Positions 12,831 through 20,829 are shown, counted from the first letter of the stretch. The stretch is DNA of 20,857 bases from Parcubacteria group bacterium GW2011_GWA2_47_7 (GCA_000999395.1 LCOM01000024.1:1-20857), one strand, 5' to 3'. The notes: generated by a model not told the origin, from the letters alone. Program-made: numbers and translations.

Positions 12831-15800
12831 ATGCACAATCTCTGGATATTTTTCTTGCGAAAACGCGCATTCACATATTTGCTCATGGCAGCACTTGTTA
12901 TAGGTGGGTTGTTTTCGCTATCCGCTATTCCAAAAGAATCAGCACCAGAAGTTGTTATTCCTATTGGAATCGTATCGACCACACTTCGTGGCGCAAATGC
13001 TGAGGACACAGAGAAACTCATCAGCAATAAATTGGAAGATGAAATCGCCAATATTGAAAACATAGACAAGGTGACCTCGTCCTCTCGAGAGGGTGTCTCA
13101 ATCGTTACCGCTCAGTTCAATGCAAAAGCAAATATTGATAAATCGATCCAAGATCTCAAGGATGCGGTAGACCGTGTGAAGGTATCTCTTCCTACTGAGG
13201 CAGATGCTCCGACGGTAACAAGAGTCAATTTTTCAGACCAGCCCATTCTTATTGTCTCTGCCTCAACAGATCTTCCTCAGCTAACGCTGACACAACTTGC
13301 CGATGATCTAAAGAATGAACTCAAAAAAATTAACGGCGTATCAAAGGTAGAAATATCTGGAACGCGAAAGCGAGAAATTGGAGTCGTTCTCAGGAAACAG
13401 CTCCTTGAGAAATATAATATCAGCATCGACCAAGTGATGGCGGCAATTAGTGGCGCGAATGCATCTTTTCCCATCGGAAATATCACGGTGGCCGATATCG
13501 ATTATCCTGTTAAATTTGCGGGCTCTATAGACAATGCTGGCCAGCTTCCCGATATCACCATATCGTCGCAGGGTGGGATTCCCGTCTATTTGCGTGATAT
13601 AGCATTTATCGCTGACGGACTTGAATCACCACGGACTTTTTCAAGAGCATCAGTAGGAGGGGCTCCTTCAGCGCAAGCAATTACCCTTTCCATTTACAAG
13701 AAATCAGGAGGCGATGTGACCGTCATCGCTAAAAACGTAAATAAGAAAATACTAGAACTCAAAAATACCCTACTGACTGGCGCCGACGTCGTGGTGTCAT
13801 TTGACCGTGGTGCGCTCGTACAAAAAGACCTCAGGGAACTCACGCGAGTCGGGCTCGAGACCGTTTCCCTTGTCATGCTCATGCTCTTCCTTACTATCGG
13901 CTGGCGTGAATCGGTCGTAGCGGCACTCTCTATTCCGCTTTCGTTCGTCATAGGATTCATTGGTCTCTATGTTTCTGGCAATACAATTAACTTTCTTTCA
14001 CTGTTTTCCCTCATTTTAGCTATCGGAATCCTGGTTGATTCCGGAATTGTTATCACTGAGGCAATTCATACAAGACTCAAGCAGTACGGGAGCGCTGATG
14101 AAGCAGCCGTCGCCTCGATTCGCGAATACGCTTGGCCTCTCATTGCGGGAACCATGGCAACGGTTGCGTTCTTTGCACCGCTCTTTTTTCTTTCAGGCAT
14201 CGTCGGCAAATTTATCGCTTCGATACCATTCACTCTTATTTTCGTACTCATCGCGTCACTCGCGGTAGCACTTGGAATGGTTCCACTTTTGGCAATTATC
14301 TTTACCAAAGAGCACAAGAACCGCTTTGAAAATGCACAGGAAGAATATTCACTGAAGATACAAGAATGGTACAAATCATTTCTTGGCCGTATTCTCGATA
14401 GTCGAAAATTACAAAATCGCTTTTTTCTCTTTATGGGAATCTTGTTCGTTGCGTCACTGTCGCTACCACTTACTGGAATTGTGAAAGTATCTTTCTTTCC
14501 TCAAGACGATCAAGACTTCATCTATATATCAATAGAGAAACCACAGGGAACTCCTCTTGCAATTACTGATCTCTCCACGCGTGAGGTCGAGGAATTCTTA
14601 TATCAATATCCATACGCGGAGTCATTTGTTTCGACAGTCGGTTCGGGCTCATCTTTTAGCGGAGACGGCGGAGGAAGCGGAACAAAACTGGCAAATATCA
14701 CTGTGCTTCTCAAGAAGGACCGCAACAAAACCTCCACGGAAATCGTCGACGATTTGCGTGCAACACTCTCCGTTGTCACAAGTGCAGACATCAAAGTGGA
14801 GCAAGGCAAAAACGGTCCTCCGTCGGGCAATCCCGTGCTCATCAAATTTCTTGGTGACGACCTGAATGCGCTTACTGTCGCAGCCACAAAGGCCGAAGAG
14901 TTACTCGGTAAAACCCCAGGGGCAGTCGACGTCACTACATCACTGCGTGATGACGGAAGCCAATTTACCATCACCATAGACCGCACGAAGGCATCAGCTG
15001 TAGGGCTCACGGCTCAACGCGTCGCACAAATCCTCCGCACTGCGGTTTCAGGAGTAAGGGCAACAACAATTACTAAGCAAGAAAATGATATCGGAGTACT
15101 TGTTAAATTGGATCTTAATAGTGCATTCGTAAATCCTGAAGATACCAATAAAACAACGATCGACAGTATCAAACAGATTCCCATCGCGACCTCACAAGGA
15201 ACGGTAATCATGGGTTCACTCATTAAAGTAAATGTGGAGCAGAGCCATGCAGTCATCAGTCATGAAGACCGGAAACGTATTGCGACCGTTTCGGCGAACC
15301 TTGCGACTGGAGCGACTGCCGTGGAGGTGACAAGTGCTTTTCGAAAAAAACTCGATTCACTGGAGCTCCATCCGAGTATCCTCGTTGATTACGGAGGTGA
15401 AAACGCGGATGTGAACAAAACGTTTAGCGAAATGGGATTTGCCCTTCTCGCAGGAATGCTCCTTGCGCTTGCAATTCTTGTCCTTGAGTTCAATTCTTTC
15501 CGCTTTACACTCTATCTTATTTTTATCATTCCTCTTTCATTTATCGGCGTACTGTTAGGTCTTGCTATTTCTCGGCAGGCGCTCTCGTTTTCGTCGATGC
15601 TCGGAATAATTGCGCTCGCCGGCGTGATTATCAACCATGCCATTATTTTACTCGACTCGGTCCTTCATACTTTGCGAGACGGCAAGATATCTTCTCTTCG
15701 CGAGGCGGTAGTAAATGCTTCCGCAGTGCGCCTTCGCCCAATCTTCCTCACCACCATCACGACAGTAATCGGAATGATACCACTCACAATGGTGTCAGCG

Positions 15801-15962
15801 CTCTGGGGTCCGCTCGCGTTCACCATCATGTTTGGACTCTCTTTCGCCATGGTCCTCACGCTTATCTTTATTCCAGTACTCTTCTACCGCTGGCCCGGTA
15901 GTGAATTTTCACAAGACTCTGACTTACCAACGATAGATGAGTCTCCCGCTATTCTCAAGTAG
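12831..15962 (+). CDS. RND-family efflux pump, inner-membrane permease
   Basis: Proton-driven exporter of the AcrB/MdtB superfamily, 1043 aa, full length. It shows the two-repeat architecture: TM1 at the N-terminus (FTYLLMAALVIGGLFSL), a large extracytoplasmic domain, TM2-6 (about 345-495), TM7 near 530-550, a second large domain with a Gly/Ser-rich loop (GSGSSFSGDGGGSG), and TM8-12 (about 870-1020). In TM4 the usual Asp-Asp pair reads D403-S404 (ILVDSGIVI). In TM10 the AcrB Lys position is Asn935 (AGVIINHAII), as in many non-AcrB members. No TolC-type outer-membrane gene is nearby, consistent with a cell lacking a classical outer membrane. Third gene of the MarR-MFP-RND operon; substrate unknown. 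Confidence 0.92.
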   Translation: MHNLWIFFLRKRAFTYLLMAALVIGGLFSLSAIPKESAPEVVIPIGIVSTTLRGANAEDTEKLISNKLEDEIANIENIDKVTSSSREGVSIVTAQFNAKANIDKSIQDLKDAVDRVKVSLPTEADAPTVTRVNFSDQPILIVSASTDLPQLTLTQLADDLKNELKKINGVSKVEISGTRKREIGVVLRKQLLEKYNISIDQVMAAISGANASFPIGNITVADIDYPVKFAGSIDNAGQLPDITISSQGGIPVYLRDIAFIADGLESPRTFSRASVGGAPSAQAITLSIYKKSGGDVTVIAKNVNKKILELKNTLLTGADVVVSFDRGALVQKDLRELTRVGLETVSLVMLMLFLTIGWRESVVAALSIPLSFVIGFIGLYVSGNTINFLSLFSLILAIGILVDSGIVITEAIHTRLKQYGSADEAAVASIREYAWPLIAGTMATVAFFAPLFFLSGIVGKFIASIPFTLIFVLIASLAVALGMVPLLAIIFTKEHKNRFENAQEEYSLKIQEWYKSFLGRILDSRKLQNRFFLFMGILFVASLSLPLTGIVKVSFFPQDDQDFIYISIEKPQGTPLAITDLSTREVEEFLYQYPYAESFVSTVGSGSSFSGDGGGSGTKLANITVLLKKDRNKTSTEIVDDLRATLSVVTSADIKVEQGKNGPPSGNPVLIKFLGDDLNALTVAATKAEELLGKTPGAVDVTTSLRDDGSQFTITIDRTKASAVGLTAQRVAQILRTAVSGVRATTITKQENDIGVLVKLDLNSAFVNPEDTNKTTIDSIKQIPIATSQGTVIMGSLIKVNVEQSHAVISHEDRKRIATVSANLATGATAVEVTSAFRKKLDSLELHPSILVDYGGENADVNKTFSEMGFALLAGMLLALAILVLEFNSFRFTLYLIFIIPLSFIGVLLGLAISRQALSFSSMLGIIALAGVIINHAIILLDSVLHTLRDGKISSLREAVVNASAVRLRPIFLTTITTVIGMIPLTMVSALWGPLAFTIMFGLSFAMVLTLIFIPVLFYRWPGSEFSQDSDLPTIDESPAILK

Positions 15963-16028
15963 GCGCATCTTGTCATTGCTGAATATCTACTACATGGGTT
16001 GGCCCGATAGTGAATTTTCACAAACTCT
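15891..16028 (+). repeat. Short direct repeat of the pump gene's 3' end
   Basis: TGGCCCGGTAGTGAATTTTC ACAAGACTCT near the end of the pump gene (15891-15920) recurs as TGGCCCGATAGTGAATTTTC ACAAACTCT at 16001-16029, 110 bases downstream. One substitution and one base missing separate the copies. The second copy is non-coding. The interval 15963-16192 holds no gene apart from this repeat and the terminator at its end. Confidence 0.75.
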
Positions 16029-16139
16029 AAAAAACCATAAGTGACATCGCAGAACATGCGACCGGCGCTCGTATGTGTATTATGTAAAGTATGCCGATAG
16101 ACAGAAGTTACATAATTTGGTATTGGATAAAATTCAAGT

Positions 16140-16174
16140 AAAATCAATAAAAAAACCGATGCAATAAGCATCGG
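16140..16174 (-). terminator. Intrinsic terminator of the small membrane protein gene
   Basis: On the minus strand CCGATGC TTATT GCATCGG forms a perfect 7-bp hairpin followed directly by TTTTTTTATTGATTTT. It begins 19 bases after the stop codon at 16193. On the plus strand the hairpin is followed only by ATTTGT, so it would work mainly for the minus strand. Confidence 0.85.
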
Positions 16175-16192
16175 ATTTGTAACTCACCAGTC

Positions 16193-16546
16193 CTACATAC
16201 TCCCAGGTGGATAAGATGACGAAGTATCCTTAGTTGGCATTCCTTTCGTTAGTTGGAACTGGTCTACTATTTGTCTTGATTGTTTTTTCCTCTCAATATC
16301 TGATTCCTGCTTTTGCAAAAGTTTTTCAAGCAAGCTAGCGACACAACAGAGTGCGGTGAGGATGGCACCAACTCCATTCAATATCAGTGACCGAGTAGAT
16401 GATGGCGAGACAATTTCAATCCAAGGATATACAAAAATCCAAAGGGACGTGAGCAAAATGATAAATTTCGTCTGCAGATTCAAACCCCAAAACGTTTGTT
16501 TTGGGGGAACGTCAGCATCCTCGACACGAGGGCGTAATGAAGCCAT
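16193..16546 (-). CDS. Small two-helix membrane protein, 117 aa
   Basis: Function not recognised. From the ATG at 16546 a short charged N-terminus (MASLRPRVEDADVPPKQ) leads to two predicted membrane helices: FIILLTSLWIFVYPWIEIV, then LILNGVGAILTALCCVASLL. A polar C-terminal tail follows, with a charged helix (EKLLQKQESDIERKKQSR) and a Pro/Ser end. Both termini are predicted on the same side, with the loop SPSSTRS between. The start has a real Shine-Dalgarno sequence, GGAG six bases before the ATG, which is rare in this window. A TTG four codons upstream is less likely. It has its own promoter (16580-16609) and terminator, so it is a single-gene unit. Confidence 0.75.
   Translation of the reverse strand: MASLRPRVEDADVPPKQTFWGLNLQTKFIILLTSLWIFVYPWIEIVSPSSTRSLILNGVGAILTALCCVASLLEKLLQKQESDIERKKQSRQIVDQFQLTKGMPTKDTSSSYPPGSM
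16485..16506. other. Perfect 9-bp hairpin inside the coding region
   Basis: CCCCAAAAC (16485-16493) and GTTTTGGGG (16498-16506) are exact inverted repeats around GTTT, within the small membrane protein gene. It lies about 40-60 bases from the start codon, encoding the PPKQTFWG stretch. It could affect early elongation or simply be codon choice. Confidence 0.5.
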
Positions 16547-16579
16547 ATATTTCTCCAAGAAATGTGCGGGACCTTTTTC

Positions 16580-16609
16580 ATCTTACCAACCCTCGAAGTG
16601 TCAAGTCAA
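16580..16609 (-). promoter_or_regulatory. Promoter of the small membrane protein gene
   Basis: On the minus strand TTGACT (16604-16609), an 18-bp spacer and TAAGAT (16580-16585) preceded by TGG form an extended -10 promoter. It gives a leader of about 25-28 bases, long enough for the GGAG ribosome binding site. Confidence 0.6.
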
Positions 16610-16644
16610 GAGTGCATCGATTGCAGAAAAACATATTCCCACCA

Positions 16645-17124
16645 CTAGATATGACAGGCACCCGCAATCCCCTTCTTCGACAAATACTGCTGATGGTATT
16701 CTTCAGCGCGCCAAAATGTTTCGGCTGGTTTTATTTTTGTCACGATGGGATCACCAAAACGTCCGCTTTTCTCCAATTTTTCGCGTGAGGAACGCGAAAC
16801 AGTTTCTTGCTCTGGTGTATGAAAAAAAATCATAGAGCGATACTGGGTCCCATGGTCCGGTCCCTGTTGATTCATGGTTGTCGGGTTGTGACACTTCCAA
16901 AACACATTAAGAAGCTCGTCGTAAGTAATCTTTTCAGTATCGAAAGTTACTTGAACGACCTCAGCATGACCGGTCTTGTCGGTGCACACATCTTCATAGG
17001 TGGGGTTATCGAGCGTACCGCCCATATATCCCACAGCAGTGCCTGTCACGCCGGGAAGCTGACGAAAAGTCTCCTCGACTCCCCAAAAACACCCCGCTCC
17101 GAATGTGGCAACGCTCTTGTCCAT
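16645..17124 (-). CDS. msrA: Peptide methionine sulfoxide reductase A
   Basis: Cytosolic repair enzyme that reduces methionine-S-sulfoxide in proteins, 159 aa, normal length. The active-site motif is GAGCFWG with catalytic Cys12. Family segments are VGYMGGTLDNPTYEDVCTDK, TGHAEVVQVTFD, the GPDHGTQYRSMIFFHTPEQ substrate-site segment and FWRAEEYHQQYLSKKG. A Cys near the C-terminus (GACHI) could serve as resolving residue. No MsrB domain is fused. The start ATG lies 6 bases after an extended -10 promoter. Its 3' end is 98 bases from the next gene, which has its own promoter. Confidence 0.97.
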   Translation of the reverse strand: MDKSVATFGAGCFWGVEETFRQLPGVTGTAVGYMGGTLDNPTYEDVCTDKTGHAEVVQVTFDTEKITYDELLNVFWKCHNPTTMNQQGPDHGTQYRSMIFFHTPEQETVSRSSREKLEKSGRFGDPIVTKIKPAETFWRAEEYHQQYLSKKGIAGACHI

Positions 17125-17130
17125 GGATAA

Positions 17131-17139
17131 ATTATATCA
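17131..17139 (-). promoter_or_regulatory. Extended -10 promoter of msrA (near leaderless)
   Basis: On the minus strand TGATATAAT, a perfect TGN-TATAAT extended -10 element, ends 6 bases before the msrA ATG. No Shine-Dalgarno sequence is present between. A TTGAGA at 19-bp spacing is a weak -35 candidate. Confidence 0.7.
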
Positions 17140-17253
17140 CAAAAAATATTGCAAATCTCAATGAACACCAGTACCCAACCTAACATGGGTAGGCCAAGTT
17201 ACTAGCACATTACCTAAGAAATATTACGCCATCGAGAACTTTAATTCCCGCAT

Positions 17254-18441
17254 TCACCTCGTCAGTTTCTCATTACTTACCAAGGTAATCAGATTTGCAA
17301 TTTCGGCCTTATCCATGTACCGTTCCGGACCACCCGGAGGTTTCCCATCATCAAGCCAACGCTGATATCGCTTACGAGCGTCAAGATTGAGCTTCACCAA
17401 AATAATATCATCCACCTCGTGTTTAATTTTTCCATGCATTCGCTCATCGCCTAATTGGGTTTTTGCAATGGCAATCTGATTCTCTTTTCCCAGCCCCTTC
17501 CCCACAGTAAACTGAATCCCCAGCATTCTCTTTTGGGCTACATAATCCTCTCGATTGAAATCCTCCGGTTCAGTAGCGATTCCCCTATGATGAACATTCA
17601 CTTTTACTTTGAAATCGTACTTCAACTCAGCATCCTCAAGTGCATTTGAATTTTCCACCCTCATGTCCATTTCCGGCTGTGCCTTAGAAATCCTGAGTAA
17701 AGCATTCTTCGCCATGCGTTCCCCAATGACCCCGTGGAGTCCAGTATTATTTCCTCTGTTAAAGCTTTTTTCAATCCAATCACCGCTAATTGTTGTCGTC
17801 GGTAGAGAAATTCTTTCATTTTTTGCAAGTTCCTCATTATCAACACTATCAATAGCCATTCGTGCCTCAGCTATTGCGCTCCTCTTTCTGATTTTGCGCC
17901 AATCTTCATGAGACAATTCTGATGAGGGACGATAAGCGACACCCCATTCAAGGTCAGGACCAACATCATGAAACTGAAATGGAAAACTCTCTCCGCTTTC
18001 ATTTATTACATAGTGCGCACCAGTATTCTCATCGAAATACACTTCTTTGCGTAATGCAAGTTCGTTTTCCGGATACTCAATTCGCTCATCAATTTCTGCA
18101 AGTTGCGCGGCAAGTCGCTGCATGACGGCAGTTCTTCTCCCTACATAGTGAGCATCTTCAACCTCTCGATTCACTCGCATAATCAAAGCGTGATTATCGT
18201 TCCACAAATCTGCGTACTCATTTCTCGTCAGCTTGCTCTCTAGGCGATTTTTCCAATATAAGATCCACCCCTTACGCGTTGTTGGATGCCCCATATCTTC
18301 GGCGACCTCTTCGGGGAGATGATAGGCTATCTCACGGTGAGACTCTGAGCGTTCAGTTTTTTCATAACTGACCACTGGCCGATCTTGTGTTAACTCAGGC
18401 TGAACTGACCCTTCTTCTTGTTTCGGTAATCCCTCACTCAT
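17254..18441 (-). CDS. Uncharacterised 395-aa protein, possible PD-(D/E)XK-like C-terminal domain
   Basis: No confident family. Soluble and highly charged, with no membrane segment. The N-terminal 50 residues are Glu/Gln-rich and probably disordered. A helical region follows (about 55-130, KGWILYWKNRLESKLTRNEY then ALIMRVNREVED), then a middle part with EVYFDENTGAHYVINESGES. The C-terminal half contains GLHGVIGERMAKNALLRISK, a helix with Gly-x-x-Gly-Glu, then ELKYDFKVKV, then LGIQFTVGKG and NQIAIAKTQL, and ends DDIILVKLNLDARKRYQRWL with DDGKPPGGPERYMDK. The order helix-E, D-x-K strand, Q-strand loosely recalls PD-(D/E)XK nucleases, but the assignment is inference. The ATG at 18441 sits 8 bases after an extended -10 element. 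I recall similar proteins in Parcubacteria. Confidence 0.65.
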   Translation of the reverse strand: MSEGLPKQEEGSVQPELTQDRPVVSYEKTERSESHREIAYHLPEEVAEDMGHPTTRKGWILYWKNRLESKLTRNEYADLWNDNHALIMRVNREVEDAHYVGRRTAVMQRLAAQLAEIDERIEYPENELALRKEVYFDENTGAHYVINESGESFPFQFHDVGPDLEWGVAYRPSSELSHEDWRKIRKRSAIAEARMAIDSVDNEELAKNERISLPTTTISGDWIEKSFNRGNNTGLHGVIGERMAKNALLRISKAQPEMDMRVENSNALEDAELKYDFKVKVNVHHRGIATEPEDFNREDYVAQKRMLGIQFTVGKGLGKENQIAIAKTQLGDERMHGKIKHEVDDIILVKLNLDARKRYQRWLDDGKPPGGPERYMDKAEIANLITLVSNEKLTR

Positions 18442-18449
18442 ATATTCCT

Positions 18450-18458
18450 ATCCTATCA
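18450..18458 (-). promoter_or_regulatory. Extended -10 element for the 395-aa protein gene
   Basis: On the minus strand TGATAGGAT (TGN plus TAGGAT) ends 8 bases before the ATG at 18441. AGGA just before the start could also act as a weak ribosome binding site. A TTGACT is present but only two bases upstream of the -10 hexamer, too close to be its -35. Confidence 0.45.
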
Positions 18459-18705
18459 GTCAAGAACCCTCCTGCCAACAGTAAATCCTGCGAAATCATG
18501 TATTCACCGACAGAAAAGGTGTCGTGTGTTCTCATGTATTGCTTGTATGTGTGTGCCATGGAACTGAATTCGGATTCGAACTCTCAATTTCCCCCAAAGT
18601 CAAGAGAGCATAGATTACGTAAGGCACGGGATATCGTACCCTTTTCATGCACAGTTTACCCCCAGAGTTCTCCCATATTTCAAGTAGCGACATATTTTTT
18701 CAACA

Positions 18706-18714
18706 TGCTAAAAT
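18706..18714 (+). promoter_or_regulatory. Extended -10 promoter of dnaB (near leaderless)
   Basis: TGCTAAAAT (TGN plus TAAAAT) ends 6 bases before the dnaB ATG, so the transcript should begin on or beside the start codon. The 279-base divergent gap 18442-18720 holds this promoter and the one for the opposite gene; I see nothing else definable in it. Confidence 0.65.
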
Positions 18715-18720
18715 ACAGTC

Positions 18721-20118
18721 ATGAAAAGCCCGTATCTCTCTACCAATAGCACATCATCAACAGGGCTTCGCCTTCCTCCCCAGCATATCGAATCAGAGCA
18801 AGCACTTCTTGGTGCAATTCTCATTCGCACTGATTCTCTTTATGAAATTTCAGACGCACTGCAGTCAGAAATGTTTTACGCGGAAAAACATCGCATTATT
18901 TATGATTCCATGCTCGATCTTCATCGCAAACACGAGCCTATCGACCTCCTAACGCTTGCAGCGCGACTCGAAGAGCGTGCTCACCTTGATTCAGTAGGTG
19001 GTCGTGCATATCTTGCAGAGCTTGCCGGAATGGTTCCCTCCTCTGCAAATGCAAAATATTATGCAGAAACAGTGCATAAAAAGCATGTACTCAGGAATCT
19101 CATTCATACTGCAGACCTCGTCTCCGAGCTTGGGTACAAAGAGGAACTCCCGCTTGAAGAAATCCTTGACGAGGCCGAGAGTAAGATATACTCAGTGACG
19201 AATTTGAGCACAGGGAAAGGAATTCAGAATATAAAAGATGCGTTGGTTGAGGCATGGGCACGCATCGAAAAGATACACGAAGAGCAAGACGGGCTTCGTG
19301 GTGTACCAACCGGATTCGCATCACTCGATAAAATGCTCTCTGGTCTTCAGAAATCCGATCTTATCATTCTTGCCGCTCGTCCTTCCGTCGGTAAGACAAC
19401 GCTTGCGCTCGACATCGCACGTCGTGCTGCCGTCGATCACAATATTCCCGTCGGTATCTTTTCTCTCGAAATGAGTTCACAACAATTGATCGACCGCATG
19501 CTTGCGGCAGAAAGCTCCATCGATGCATGGAAATTGCGCACTGGAAAACTTTCAAAAGATCACGAGTTCGCTTATCTTCGTGAAGGTCTTGATCGCTTGT
19601 CAAAAGCCCCGATCTTTATCAACGATCAGGCCGGAATCAATATTATGAACATGCGCTCCGCAGTCCGCCGCATGAAAAGCGAACACAACCTTGGTCTTGT
19701 TATTGTCGACTACCTTCAGCTCATGACCCCCATCCACTCCACCGACTCCATGGTCCAGCAGGTCACGGAAATATCTCGCTCTTTAAAGGGATTGGCAAAG
19801 GACCTCGATGTGCCGGTCCTCGCCCTCTCACAGCTCTCTCGTGCCGTTGAAGCGCGCGGTGGCCGCCCTCGCCTCTCCGACCTTCGTGATTCGGGCTCCA
19901 TTGAGCAAGACGCCGATGTTGTCATGTTCATCCATCGTGAAGATAAGGCAAACAAAGACAAAGTATCAGAGAAACCAAATATCGCTGAAATTATGATTGA
20001 AAAGCACCGTAACGGCCCCACGGGCATGGTGGAACTCTTCTTTGACGAGAAACACACCACCTTCAGGGAAATCGACAAAAACCACAAATCAGACCAATCG
20101 TTTGACGAAGCTTTCTAA
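18721..20118 (+). CDS. dnaB: Replicative DNA helicase
   Basis: Hexameric 5'-3' helicase of the replication fork, 465 aa, full length. The N-terminal DnaB domain (about 18-120) starts LPPQHIESEQALLGAILIR, with the usual linker to the RecA-like core. Walker A is ARPSVGKTT (219-227); GIFSLEMSSQQL follows; Walker B is LVIVDYLQL (316-324). The C-terminal block RLSDLRDSGSIEQDADVVMF (375-394) and EKHRNGPTG hold the sensor and arginine-finger region. There is no intein, which is a common insertion in this gene. It is followed by recR after 64 bases that contain a long hairpin and a second promoter-like element. Confidence 0.97.
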   Translation: MKSPYLSTNSTSSTGLRLPPQHIESEQALLGAILIRTDSLYEISDALQSEMFYAEKHRIIYDSMLDLHRKHEPIDLLTLAARLEERAHLDSVGGRAYLAELAGMVPSSANAKYYAETVHKKHVLRNLIHTADLVSELGYKEELPLEEILDEAESKIYSVTNLSTGKGIQNIKDALVEAWARIEKIHEEQDGLRGVPTGFASLDKMLSGLQKSDLIILAARPSVGKTTLALDIARRAAVDHNIPVGIFSLEMSSQQLIDRMLAAESSIDAWKLRTGKLSKDHEFAYLREGLDRLSKAPIFINDQAGINIMNMRSAVRRMKSEHNLGLVIVDYLQLMTPIHSTDSMVQQVTEISRSLKGLAKDLDVPVLALSQLSRAVEARGGRPRLSDLRDSGSIEQDADVVMFIHREDKANKDKVSEKPNIAEIMIEKHRNGPTGMVELFFDEKHTTFREIDKNHKSDQSFDEAF

Positions 20119-20166
20119 TTTTGGCGACCACGTTCGCTTGGTAGCTTGGCGACTTGGTCACCAAAA
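20119..20166 (+). other. Long imperfect hairpin between dnaB and recR
   Basis: TTTTGG-C-GACCA (20119-20130) pairs with TGGTC-A-CCAAAA (20155-20166): 11 of 12 bp around a 24-base loop that contains repeated CTTGG. It starts immediately after the dnaB stop. There is no T tract, so it may stabilise the dnaB mRNA end or attenuate read-through into recR rather than terminate efficiently. Confidence 0.5.
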
Positions 20167-20175
20167 TGCTAACCT
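20167..20175 (+). promoter_or_regulatory. Candidate extended -10 element of recR
   Basis: TGCTAACCT ends 7 bases before the recR ATG, the same geometry as at dnaB, corA, msrA and the S41 peptidase. The hexamer itself (TAACCT) is a weak match to TATAAT. The decamer ATGCTAACCT also occurs upstream of marR at 10855-10864. Confidence 0.4.
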
Positions 20176-20182
20176 ATAACTC

Positions 20183-20800
20183 ATGGACCCGATTAGCAGG
20201 CTAGCAGCGCTATTTGCAGAATTCCCCGGCATTGGCGGGAGACAATCGAAGCGCTTCGTGCACTATCTCTTGAAGCGCGACAGAGCGTACTTAAATGAAC
20301 TCGCACGACAGATATCCTCACTACAAGAGGTCATTTTTGAATGTGAACGCTGTCATCGTTATTTTCAAAAAAAACATGCCGCAGCGGGTAATGCCTGCGT
20401 ACTCTGTACTGACACTGAGCGAGATCACAAAACACTTATGATTGTTGAAAAAGATTCTGATCTTGAAGCACTAGAGCGAAGCGGCACATACAAGGGTGTC
20501 TACTTCGTACTCGGTGGATCATTACCAATTTTGGAGAAGGATCCAAATCGTAAAATTCGCATCAATGCGCTACTCGACCGCATCCAAAGCGAAAATGATA
20601 ATCTCGACGAAGTGATCATCGCATGCGCAGTGACCCCTGAAAGCGAGCATACGGCAGAATATGTCGTATCTAATATTTCTTCACTCCTCAATCCAACAAT
20701 GACACAGATTACCCATCTCGGGCGCGGACTCTCCACCGGAACTGAACTTGAATACTCCGACGCGGATACCTTGCGCTATGCACTCGAAGGCAGAAAGTAG
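20183..20800 (+). CDS. recR: Recombination mediator protein RecR
   Basis: DNA-repair factor of the RecFOR pathway that helps load RecA at single-stranded gaps, 205 aa, full length. A helix-hairpin-helix (FPGIGGRQSKRFVHYLL, 14-30) is followed by a zinc finger with Cys54, Cys57, Cys72 and Cys75 (CERC ... CVLC). The Toprim domain begins at about 85 (LMIVEKDSDLEALERSGTYK then GVYFVLGG), with the family segment ACAVTPESEHTAEYV and the C-terminal HLGRGLSTGTELEYSDADTL. All hallmarks are intact. The gene commonly upstream elsewhere (dnaX) is absent here; it is dnaB instead. Confidence 0.97.
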   Translation: MDPISRLAALFAEFPGIGGRQSKRFVHYLLKRDRAYLNELARQISSLQEVIFECERCHRYFQKKHAAAGNACVLCTDTERDHKTLMIVEKDSDLEALERSGTYKGVYFVLGGSLPILEKDPNRKIRINALLDRIQSENDNLDEVIIACAVTPESEHTAEYVVSNISSLLNPTMTQITHLGRGLSTGTELEYSDADTLRYALEGRK

Positions 20801-20802
20801 GT

Positions 20803-20829
20803 AAAAAAATACCCACCTGCGTAGATGGG
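20803..20829 (-). terminator. Intrinsic terminator for a minus-strand gene beyond the window
   Basis: On the minus strand CCCATCT ACGC AGGTGGG pairs over 7 bp with one G-U pair, and is followed by TA and seven T. The orientation shows a transcript arriving from the right edge and converging on recR. On the plus strand there is no T tract, so recR gets little from it. Confidence 0.7.

Noticed and set aside
14603..15010. 135-codon minus-strand open frame inside the pump gene
   Set aside because: Antisense to conserved RND sequence and of low-complexity Ser/Thr/Arg composition typical of shadow frames.
16356..16835. 159-codon plus-strand open frame across the small membrane protein and msrA
   Set aside because: It crosses the promoter and two well-supported minus-strand genes, and its translation has no family features.
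18585..18605. tRNA T-arm-like sequence (GGATTCGAACTCTC) upstream of dnaB
   Set aside because: The flanking bases do not form a T stem, and no acceptor, D or anticodon arms could be drawn on either strand.
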